Of a stretch of DNA of 64,000 nt, positions 39,644-47,494 are shown in pieces. How positions within the stretch are numbered: position 1 is the stretch's first letter; each line of letters begins with the position of its first letter. A model generated the notes under the pieces. The model was not told where the DNA came from, made no database searches, and saw only the letters and a list, made by a program, of their open reading frames with translations. The DNA comes from Pedobacter sp. BMA (GTDB lineage: Bacteria > Bacteroidota > Bacteroidia > Sphingobacteriales > Sphingobacteriaceae): positions 310,001-374,000 of the forward strand of contig NZ_LECU01000003.1 of NCBI RefSeq assembly GCF_001027745.1, written 5' to 3'. Made by a program: the position numbers and the translations under genes.

Positions 39644-39744
39644 GCCCAGAATTTAGTAAACAGAAAATAGAACAGCACCTGAAGGATTAACGCCAGTGCC
39701 AGCAAGATGTACCAGGTGTTCCAGTTTCTCAGTTGGTTTTTCAT
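39640..39744 (-). CDS. 34-residue transmembrane peptide between PIG-L and symporter
   Basis: ATG 39744 begins the base after the PIG-L stop (39745), and the TGA overlaps the symporter ATG (ATGA). Starts MKNQLRNWNTWYI, then a hydrophobic helix of about 20 residues, ending TKFWA. Positive charges at the start suggest an inside N-terminus. Zero-base and four-base junctions strongly support it as a translated operon member. Small partner subunits occur with some SSS transporters (YhdT with PanF, YjcH with ActP); this one is shorter and I do not recognise it. Confidence 0.75.
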   Translation of the reverse strand: MKNQLRNWNTWYILLALALILQVLFYFLFTKFWA

Positions 39745-42213
39745 TTATTTTCCTGCTGATATGAAATTGAAAAACAACCTTGCTGCTCCAATGTTCCCGG
39801 CTGGCAGCTGCCTGAAAAACGCCAGCGGACTATATATAAAATTGCCTTTTCCGTACTTTGCATAAAGGGTTGAACCTTTTAAGGGCTCTTCTCCGGTATC
39901 ATTCATCTCAAACAAAGCCTCATATTTTGAATCCCACTGATCGGGAAAGTAGGCACCACGTTCCTGTACCCAGTCTTTAAAATCATCCGCAGTGATTTTG
40001 TTCGGGTAGTTTAAGAGTTTATGGTCAGGGATTAAAAATTTAACAGCAGCATGCTCTTCGGTAACCCGTTTGCCACCGATATCGAAAGGGTAAACACCAA
40101 AATTCTGCAGCGCCATATCCTGGGTGGTGTTGTATTGCATTACTACTGTACCGCCGTTTTCTACATAAGCATTTAGTGCTCCCTGCCAGTTCCTGATTCT
40201 TTTCTCCGTGTTGATTACGCGAACGCCGGTAACAATGGCGTCATATCCGGCGAGCTTTGCCGGGCTTAAAATATCTGCTTCACTTAATACATCAACCTGT
40301 AAACCGGCCTGTCTTAAAAACTCAGGGATCAAATCACCAGCTCCCTGTATATAGCCAATCCGTTTGGCCAGCACTTTAATATCCCCTTTCAATAACCAGG
40401 TTGTGGCGGGAACAAAATACTGCAGGGAAGGCAAATGAGGATATTGGATGAGTACCTGTCCTTTGCTAAATTCATTTGTTTCTGATGAGAATATAGCCTC
40501 AGCTTTATTCTGACTGGTTTTAATCTTCGTAAGATCTTCAGCCGCAATAAGAAAATCTTTTACTGTTACTGTATTTTCTGCCAGGTTTATCCCTGTGAAG
40601 GTTTTAACTACTGTATTTCCAATCTTGAAACTAAGTTTACCGTAATTAATATTTTTATTCGCTTTCAGGCGAAGGCTAACGGTTAGCCCTTCTTTCTCTT
40701 TTGCAAAGTAAACGGGCTCTGTAAAACTTAAGTCCATTGCCGGGATAATTCGTAATTGTTCAACTACATCCCCTTTAACAGGATCTAATTTCTTGAAAGA
40801 TAATGGAAGCTGAACTGTAAATCTGTCGCTTCCTATTTTGAGGATTAGTGCTACATTCAATGCTGGTGCCCGCTCTGGCATTCCGACTAATGTATCGTTG
40901 GGTACGCTGAAAGTCGCCGCATTTTTAGCTGGTGCCGAAAGCCAGTATGGTTCTGTTGGGGTTGCCACTGCAGGGATCTGTATTTTTCTTTCTAAAGTGA
41001 TCAATGAATCACCGGCAATTCTTTTATTTATCACATCTGTTTGGTTAATCCAGTTCACCTGTTCCAGAATAACCGGATCTGAAGATCTCGATATTACATT
41101 AAGACGGAAATTATAACTGTTGCCTGCAACTGCTTCTGCCTGACTGGTTACCACCTCTCCCATAAATCCGGTACAACTTAAAATAATCTGATCTATTGCA
41201 GTCATTTTATCTTTTCGAAGATTTACATCCTGTATTTCCATAAGCTTTTTACGGAGCATCAATAAACCATGCAGGCTTTTATCCGGGTGGTTATAATCAA
41301 ATGATAATAATATAATATCAATCAGTTCATCTATATCACCAATTCCTTTATCCGACCAGTTTAAGGGAATTTTATCGAAAAGAGATTCTTTCGCGGGCTG
41401 GCCTGCCACATGGGTGAAATATTCTGTTCTTAAACCCGCTACAGATTGCGTTCCTGCGCCCTGACTTTTATGTAAACTTCTGCTTAATCCGGCCAGTTCG
41501 CCATAGCCCATGCCAAGTTGCGCATCATACTGTCCTACATTTACTTTTAGCTGGTTTTCCGCCGTCGTGTTTACAGCGCCAAAACGAAATGTATTCCACA
41601 ACAATCTTTTAGGTTGCCATACGTTTACATATTTCAATTGTGCAGGGAACATGTTTTTATCAGCTGCAGCTGCGAAAGCTTTTTCTGCCACCACAGCAGA
41701 TGCAGCATGCTGGCCATGCCCGGCGGCAGCAGTTGGCGGAAATCTGCAGATGATCACATCCGGACGGAACTTGCGGATGACCCATACTACATCCGCTGTG
41801 ATGCTGTCAGCATCCCATTGTTTAAAAGTATCAGTTGTATTTTTGGAGAAACCAAAATCAATAGCCCTTGTAAAAAATTGCGTAGCGCCATCCAGCTTTC
41901 TGGCTTCCAGTAATTCATGCGTACGGATTAATCCTAAGGCAGCGCCCTGTTCAGCGCCCAATAAATTCTGCCCACCATCTCCTCTGGTTAAAGACAGATA
42001 TCCCGTTTCCACATTCTGATCATTAATTAACCAGGAAAGCAAACCCGTATTCTCATCATCGGGATGAGCTGCCAGATAGAGCACTTTAGGAAGATGTTTT
42101 AAGGTTTTGATTTCCCTGTAAATTTCTGAAGATTTTGATGGACGGAGCTGTTGCGCCGTACAATAGAAACTCCAAAACCCTATTAGCATTGCCAAGGTTA
42201 ACTTTTTAAACAT
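39745..42213 (-). CDS. PIG-L (LmbE) deacetylase with C-terminal glutamine-amidotransferase-like domain
   Basis: 822 residues from ATG 42213 (MFKKLTLAM, a clear signal peptide ending CTAQ); an ATG 7 codons further upstream is less likely. Residues about 40-240 form the PIG-L domain: AAHPDDEN with the metal-binding HPDDE, TRGDGGQN, IRTHELLEARKLDG, and HGQHAAS. PIG-L enzymes are zinc-dependent N-deacetylases of N-acetyl sugars or conjugates. Residues about 600-780 resemble a class I amidotransferase-like fold (YDAIVTGVRVINTE, GGTVVMQYN). Exported, so it may process an extracellular conjugate whose product the downstream symporter imports; that link is inferred. Confidence 0.88.
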   Translation of the reverse strand: MFKKLTLAMLIGFWSFYCTAQQLRPSKSSEIYREIKTLKHLPKVLYLAAHPDDENTGLLSWLINDQNVETGYLSLTRGDGGQNLLGAEQGAALGLIRTHELLEARKLDGATQFFTRAIDFGFSKNTTDTFKQWDADSITADVVWVIRKFRPDVIICRFPPTAAAGHGQHAASAVVAEKAFAAAADKNMFPAQLKYVNVWQPKRLLWNTFRFGAVNTTAENQLKVNVGQYDAQLGMGYGELAGLSRSLHKSQGAGTQSVAGLRTEYFTHVAGQPAKESLFDKIPLNWSDKGIGDIDELIDIILLSFDYNHPDKSLHGLLMLRKKLMEIQDVNLRKDKMTAIDQIILSCTGFMGEVVTSQAEAVAGNSYNFRLNVISRSSDPVILEQVNWINQTDVINKRIAGDSLITLERKIQIPAVATPTEPYWLSAPAKNAATFSVPNDTLVGMPERAPALNVALILKIGSDRFTVQLPLSFKKLDPVKGDVVEQLRIIPAMDLSFTEPVYFAKEKEGLTVSLRLKANKNINYGKLSFKIGNTVVKTFTGINLAENTVTVKDFLIAAEDLTKIKTSQNKAEAIFSSETNEFSKGQVLIQYPHLPSLQYFVPATTWLLKGDIKVLAKRIGYIQGAGDLIPEFLRQAGLQVDVLSEADILSPAKLAGYDAIVTGVRVINTEKRIRNWQGALNAYVENGGTVVMQYNTTQDMALQNFGVYPFDIGGKRVTEEHAAVKFLIPDHKLLNYPNKITADDFKDWVQERGAYFPDQWDSKYEALFEMNDTGEEPLKGSTLYAKYGKGNFIYSPLAFFRQLPAGNIGAARLFFNFISAGK

Positions 42214-42332
42214 AATATTTGCTTTGTACAGCAAATATGCTCAAAATGCTTTTATTTCCTGAGCTAAGAAACGAAAAAGGTACAAACAAAGAACAGCGAT
42301 TTATCCTTAATATTGCAACATAAATTACCCCT

Positions 42333-43670
42333 ATGAACGGTACAGTACTCATCATTGACGATGAAAAGAAAATTAGCAGTCTGCTTTCCAGAATTATCGG
42401 ATTAGAAGGTTTTACAACTTTGCAGGCAGAAACCGGAAAAGAAGGTTTAAAGCTTTTAAAAAACAATGATATTGATATCGTAATCAGCGATGTGAAACTG
42501 CCGGATGTAAATGGCGTTGCTTTGGTTAAGGATATTAAAATAGCTAAGCCTTATGTAGAAGTCATTAACCTGACCGCATATGGCACCATTGCAGATGGAG
42601 TTCTCGCGATCAAAAACGGGGGATTTGATTATCTGGTAAAGGGCGATGACAATGATAAAATTATTCCGCTGCTTTACAAAGCGATGGAAAAGGCAATCCT
42701 GCAGAAACACAAATTCAACACCCAAGACCAACCTGCCCAGAAACATCAGTTTAATACCATTATAGGCAAATCAAAAGCGTTAAGGGAAGCTATAGAACTG
42801 GCAAAAAAGGTAAGTCAAACTGATACCACTGTGCTGCTTCTGGGCGAAACAGGAACAGGAAAGGAGGTGTTCGCCCAGGCGATCCATTATGAAAGTGCGC
42901 GGGCAGCTAAGGCCTTTGTTGCTTTAAACTGCAGCGGCTTTAGTCCTGAACTGTTGGAGAGTGAGCTTTTTGGATATAAAGCCGGTGCCTTTACAGGTGC
43001 GAATAAAGATAAAAAAGGATTGCTCGAAGAAGCCAATGGTGGAACCCTGTTTCTGGATGAAATCGGAGAAATGAACCTGGATCTACAGGCTAAATTACTT
43101 CGGGTGTTGGAAAACCAGAGTTTTATCAAGGTTGGCGATACCATTACAAACAAAGTGAATGTCCGCATCCTTGCGGCAACCAACAAAGATTTGAAGGCTG
43201 ATGCCATTGCCGGAAAATTCAGGCCTGATCTGTATTACAGACTTTCAGTATTTACCATCGTACTACCTCCGCTGCGTGAGCGCCAATCCGATATCGCTGC
43301 TTTGGCAACACATTATCTGAAGGCTTTTTCTAGGAAAATAAACAAACCGGAAATAAAAATCGATCAAAAAATGCTTGATATTTTTCAAAAATATAGCTGG
43401 AAGGGAAATATAAGAGAGCTCAAAAACATCATCGAACGACTGGTTATTTTATCAGATGGCGACATCTTAAGTATTTCCGCACTCCCACCAGATTTTTTTG
43501 AACTGGCTCCCTTAGAAAACAATTATAACCTCCAGCAGGTAGAAAAACAACATATTCAAAAAGTATTGCACCATACCAAAGGGAACAAAACAGAGACATC
43601 GAGATTACTGGGAATTGGGTTAACTACATTATACAGAAAAATTGAAGAGTACCAGATCAATGAAATTTAG
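42333..43670 (+). CDS. Sigma-54-dependent NtrC-type response regulator
   Basis: 445 residues. Receiver 1-118 (D9/D10, phospho-acceptor D53 in ISDVKLPD, K103 in DYLVKGDD). AAA+ domain 143-375 with Walker A GETGTGKE (171-178), GAFTGA loop (218-223) for sigma-54 contact and Walker B GTLFLDEIGEM (237-247). C-terminal Fis-type HTH (about 400-440, NKTETSRLLGIGLTTLYRKI). All functional residues are present. No partner histidine kinase is in the neighbourhood, so it is an orphan here. It is divergent from the PIG-L operon (119 bases between starts) and upstream of an M1 peptidase. Confidence 0.94.
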   Translation: MNGTVLIIDDEKKISSLLSRIIGLEGFTTLQAETGKEGLKLLKNNDIDIVISDVKLPDVNGVALVKDIKIAKPYVEVINLTAYGTIADGVLAIKNGGFDYLVKGDDNDKIIPLLYKAMEKAILQKHKFNTQDQPAQKHQFNTIIGKSKALREAIELAKKVSQTDTTVLLLGETGTGKEVFAQAIHYESARAAKAFVALNCSGFSPELLESELFGYKAGAFTGANKDKKGLLEEANGGTLFLDEIGEMNLDLQAKLLRVLENQSFIKVGDTITNKVNVRILAATNKDLKADAIAGKFRPDLYYRLSVFTIVLPPLRERQSDIAALATHYLKAFSRKINKPEIKIDQKMLDIFQKYSWKGNIRELKNIIERLVILSDGDILSISALPPDFFELAPLENNYNLQQVEKQHIQKVLHHTKGNKTETSRLLGIGLTTLYRKIEEYQINEI

Positions 43671-43741
43671 TTTAAAAAGCCACGTTCCTAAATAAACAAG
43701 ATCAATTTTATCACAATTTATTATCTTCAAAGAAAAAACAT

Positions 43742-45319
43742 ATGCATAAATCTATTCTAACCACACTGCTCTTCCTCTTCTCCCTTTCGGCTTTTGCTCA
43801 ACAAAGCTATTTTCAACAACACTTAACCTATAATATTGATGTTACTTTAAACGATAAGGATAAATCACTGAAAGGCTTCGAAACCATTACTTATAAAAAT
43901 AATTCCTCAACCCCGCTTGATTTTATCTGGTTTCATATTTGGCCGAACGCCTACAAAAATGAATCCACAGCGTTGTTTCAGCAAATCAAAAGTGATACTT
44001 CCCGTAAGGAAAAACTTAAAAACATAACCTATGGCAGTATAGACGGCCTGAACTTCAAAGTTGATGGTAAAGTGGCCAAAACCGAAGCGCATCCAAATCC
44101 ACAATACATTGACATTGTAAAAGTTATACTCCCATCCGAATTAAAGCCTGGAGATTCGATCAGTATTTCTACAGATTTCACCGTTAAATTACCAAGCTAT
44201 TTCTCCCGATCAGGTTATGCTGAAACTGAATTCATGATTACCCAATGGTATCCTAAACCGGCAGTTTTCGATAAAGATGGCTGGCATGAATTCCCTTACC
44301 TGGATATGGGTGAATTTTACAGTGAATATGCGAATTATAAAGTAAACATTACCTTGCCATCGGCTTATGTAGTGGGCGCAACCGGCACCCTGCAAAATGC
44401 AGATGAATTATCAGCCTACAAAGCCATTGGTGCAAAAAACACCGCAGACCGGAACAAGCCAACGATCTATAGTCCCATCAGCAAATCGGCAACTAAAACG
44501 TTGACCTACTCCATTAACAATGTCCCTGATTTTGCCTGGTTTGCAGATAAAGACCTGGTGATTCAATACGATACGGTAAAATTAGCATCAGGCAAAGTGG
44601 TTGATGCTTTCAGCTATTACCACAATAAGAAAAATACGCTTTGGGCAAACAGCATCGATTATATTAAAGATGCCACCAAAAAATACAGTAGCTGGATTGG
44701 AGAATATGAATATCCGGTAGTTCAAGCCATTGAGGGTCCGAAAAACAATGCAAGTGGTGGCATGGAATATCCGACAATTACATTAATTACAAGCCCTGAT
44801 GCAAAGAAGGAAACGCTGGACGGGGTTATTACCCATGAAGTGGGACACAACTGGTTTATGAGCATGCTTGGAAGCAATGAGCGGATGCACACCTGGCAGG
44901 ATGAGGGTTTTAATACTTTCTTCCAGTTCAGGTACGAAGCTGAAAAATACAAATCGAATTCTATTTTTGGGGATGCCATTCCGGCCAAGATTAAAGAGCT
45001 GCCTACTGATAAGTTCTTAGCCAGCGTATATGGCGCCTTATCTAATGTGCCTATGCAATCGGCCATTGAGACCCCTGCAGCTGACTTTAAAACTTCAGAA
45101 GAATATGGATTGATTTCTTATGCCAAAACAGCGCTATGGCTCTATCTTTTGGAATCTCAGATTGGCCAGGAAAAGTTTGACAAAGCTTTTCAGGCCTATT
45201 TTGCGGAATGGAAAAACCGGCATCCAACCCCGGCTGATTTCAAAGCCTCAATGGAAAAATCCCTTAGTACTAATCTGGATAAATACTTTAACCTTTTAAA
45301 CCAGCAGGGAAAGTTTTAG
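43742..45319 (+). CDS. M1-family zinc metallopeptidase, exported
   Basis: 525 residues with a signal peptide (1-19, ending FAQ). Beta-rich N-terminal domain, then the gluzincin core: GGMEYP at 339-344 in the place of the GAMEN motif, zinc ligands HEVGH (365-369) and E388 after exactly 18 residues, with WQDEGF around it. A Y437-like Tyr in EEYGLISYAKTALW could stabilise the transition state. It should be a periplasmic or surface aminopeptidase. Shorter than long M1 aminopeptidases: the large C-terminal helical domain is missing. Transcribed in the same direction as the upstream NtrC-type regulator. Confidence 0.92.
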   Translation: MHKSILTTLLFLFSLSAFAQQSYFQQHLTYNIDVTLNDKDKSLKGFETITYKNNSSTPLDFIWFHIWPNAYKNESTALFQQIKSDTSRKEKLKNITYGSIDGLNFKVDGKVAKTEAHPNPQYIDIVKVILPSELKPGDSISISTDFTVKLPSYFSRSGYAETEFMITQWYPKPAVFDKDGWHEFPYLDMGEFYSEYANYKVNITLPSAYVVGATGTLQNADELSAYKAIGAKNTADRNKPTIYSPISKSATKTLTYSINNVPDFAWFADKDLVIQYDTVKLASGKVVDAFSYYHNKKNTLWANSIDYIKDATKKYSSWIGEYEYPVVQAIEGPKNNASGGMEYPTITLITSPDAKKETLDGVITHEVGHNWFMSMLGSNERMHTWQDEGFNTFFQFRYEAEKYKSNSIFGDAIPAKIKELPTDKFLASVYGALSNVPMQSAIETPAADFKTSEEYGLISYAKTALWLYLLESQIGQEKFDKAFQAYFAEWKNRHPTPADFKASMEKSLSTNLDKYFNLLNQQGKF

Positions 45320-45360
45320 ATCATTTACCCATGTTAAAAATACGGAGTCTTGCCAAATGG

Positions 45361-45819
45361 CTAAGCTCCAAACCTAATCCACTTATCTCCTTCGTGGCCA
45401 AAAATAAAGGAGCCGGGATGCAGCATTTCAGCAATATCCTCAATCAATGCCACTGCATTTTCGGCAGTGCGTACACGGTTGACATCGTCATTCAATAAGA
45501 TAATCCGATTGTTTTTAACCGCCTGCCATTCTGCGTTGAGTACTGCGGGTACTTCCCTCATTAAATCGGTCAGCGTTTTTCCAGGTTCGTAATAGATGAC
45601 AAATGCAGCACCCAGAATACCTGCTTCCAGCATCCCACCTGCTAAAGCAATTTCTTCCGCCAGCAAATAGTTTAGATTGTTTGCTGCATCCAGACAAGCA
45701 ACAGGCATTTTGTCCATAAACTTAATTTTGTGTTCTACCAAATCCAAACGTTCCTGAAGTTCTTCCTGCTGAGCGGCATCAAGGCCAATAAATAAATCGT
45801 TTAAAAAAGACATCTGCAT
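45361..45819 (-). CDS. Half-length BtuF-like periplasmic-binding-protein domain
   Basis: 152 residues from ATG 45819 (45813 also possible). A longer frame to 45963 would overlap the divergent peptide-binding gene and has no signal peptide. The sequence matches the C-terminal lobe of class III (iron-siderophore/cobalamin) binding proteins: AACLDAANNLNYLLAEEIALAGGMLEAG-like middle, W-QAVKNNRIILLND, and the end LIEDIAEMLHPGSFIFGHEGDKWIRF. The N-terminal lobe, signal peptide and lipobox are absent, so it should be cytoplasmic and cannot bind as a normal two-lobe protein. Likely a stand-alone domain or relic. No cobalamin transporter genes are nearby. Confidence 0.7.
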   Translation of the reverse strand: MQMSFLNDLFIGLDAAQQEELQERLDLVEHKIKFMDKMPVACLDAANNLNYLLAEEIALAGGMLEAGILGAAFVIYYEPGKTLTDLMREVPAVLNAEWQAVKNNRIILLNDDVNRVRTAENAVALIEDIAEMLHPGSFIFGHEGDKWIRFGA

Positions 45820-45859
45820 TAAATTTATTAATTTGTGCAAAAATAACATTCCTCCCCTC

Positions 45860-47494
45860 ATGCAAGGCTCATTTAAATATATATTTTGGATTTTTTGCTC
45901 TAGCATCATCTTTTCGTGTAGGGAAAACACAACGGATAATGGCAAAAAGGTATTCAACATCAACCTTGATCAGGGCTTAACCTCCATAGATCCGGCTTTT
46001 GCGCGCAATCAAAATGCGATCTGGATGACTAATCAGATTTTCAATGGCCTGGTACAGGTTAATGATTCTTTACAAACTATTCCGTGCATTGCAAAAAGCT
46101 GGCAGATTTCTGAAGATGCCCAGACTTACACATTCAACCTTCGTAGTGACGTTTATTTTCATGATGACCCCATCTTTAAAAATGGAAAAGGGAGAAAAGT
46201 AACAGCAAGGGATTTCGCATATAGTTTTTACCGGCTCATCGATCCTAAAGTTGCTTCCTCAGGTGGATGGATCTTTAGCGACAAGGTGAAGGATGAGCAT
46301 AGTTTCATTGCCATTAATGATTCTACGTTCCAGATCAAACTGGTGAAACCCTTTCCCCCTTTCATGAGCTTGCTTACCACCCAATATTGTTCGGTAGTAC
46401 CAAAAGAAGTGGTTGAACATTATGGAAAAGATTTTAGAAGTCACCCTGTAGGTACCGGTCCTTTCAGATTTAAATACTGGAAAGAGGGCGAAATCCTGGT
46501 ACTATTAAAGAACGATCATTACTTTGAGCAGGATGATAAGGGCGTTCACCTGCCTTATCTGGATGCTGTAAAAGCCACGTTCATCACCGATAAGCAAAGT
46601 GGTTTTATGAGCTTTCTGAAAAAGGATCTTGATTTTTATTATAACGTGGATGGAAGTTACCGTGATGATATTTTGACTAAAAGCGGTAAAATGAGTGCTA
46701 AGTACAAAGGGAAGTTCAGCCTTACAAAAAGTCCTTACCTGTGCACCGAATATGTTGGAATTCTGGTCGACACCAATTTAGCGATTGTAAAAAACTCACC
46801 ACTGAAAATTAAGAAGATTCGTCAGGCAATAAACTATGCCATTGATCGTGATAAGCTAATCAAATACCTGAGAAATGGAATTGGAATTGCTGCAACATCA
46901 GGTTTTGTACCTAAGGGCATGCCTGGATTTGACAGTACAAAAGTCCATGGGTATACCTATGATCAAAAGAAAGCCGCTCATTTATTAACAGAAGCAGGCT
47001 TTCCGGAAGGCAAAGGATTGCCAGAAATAACTTTAAACACTACAACTACCTACAAAGACCTGATTGAATTTATCCAGGGTGAACTTACAGCCGTTGGTAT
47101 CAAAGTTAAAATTGATGTGAGCCCAAGTTCAAGCCTCAGAGAGCTGATGGCAAAAAACCATGTAAACTTCTTTCGTGGTTCCTGGCTTGCAGATTATGCT
47201 GACGGTGAAAACTTCCTGTCCATGTTTTATTCAAAAAATAAGGTACCCAACGGGCCAAATTATTTCGCGTTTTATAACAAGGAATTTGACCGGTTATTTG
47301 AACAAAGTTACTACGAAGCCGACAATGAAAAACGTTTTGAACTTTACCGTAAGATGGATCAGATGGTGATGGATTTTTCGCCGGTAGTGCCCCTGTTTTA
47401 TGATCAATCTGTAGTGATGCTTCAAAATAATATCAGCGGTTATGCTTATAATCCGTTGAGTTTAATGATTTTGAAAAGAATCAAAAAAGGTTAA
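45860..47494 (+). CDS. OppA/DppA-type peptide-binding lipoprotein (SBP family 5)
   Basis: 544 residues from ATG 45860 (MQGSFKYIFWIF), which gives a lipoprotein signal with FSC lipobox at Cys20; a longer ATG at 45833 is less likely. SBP_bac_5 pattern: TSIDPAFARNQNAIWMTNQIFNGLV, LRSDVYFHDDPIF, VTARDFAYSFYRLIDP, VGTGPFRFKYWKEGE and a late GKGLPEITL segment. It binds peptides or similar solutes for an ABC importer; the permease genes are not here. Its start is about 40 bases from the divergent half-BtuF gene, so both share a promoter region. Convergent with the S9 peptidase (4-base overlap of stops). Confidence 0.9.
   Translation: MQGSFKYIFWIFCSSIIFSCRENTTDNGKKVFNINLDQGLTSIDPAFARNQNAIWMTNQIFNGLVQVNDSLQTIPCIAKSWQISEDAQTYTFNLRSDVYFHDDPIFKNGKGRKVTARDFAYSFYRLIDPKVASSGGWIFSDKVKDEHSFIAINDSTFQIKLVKPFPPFMSLLTTQYCSVVPKEVVEHYGKDFRSHPVGTGPFRFKYWKEGEILVLLKNDHYFEQDDKGVHLPYLDAVKATFITDKQSGFMSFLKKDLDFYYNVDGSYRDDILTKSGKMSAKYKGKFSLTKSPYLCTEYVGILVDTNLAIVKNSPLKIKKIRQAINYAIDRDKLIKYLRNGIGIAATSGFVPKGMPGFDSTKVHGYTYDQKKAAHLLTEAGFPEGKGLPEITLNTTTTYKDLIEFIQGELTAVGIKVKIDVSPSSSLRELMAKNHVNFFRGSWLADYADGENFLSMFYSKNKVPNGPNYFAFYNKEFDRLFEQSYYEADNEKRFELYRKMDQMVMDFSPVVPLFYDQSVVMLQNNISGYAYNPLSLMILKRIKKG

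Noticed and set aside
45820..45963. Longer N-terminus for the half-BtuF protein
   Set aside because: It would overlap the divergent lipoprotein start and adds no signal peptide or conserved segment.
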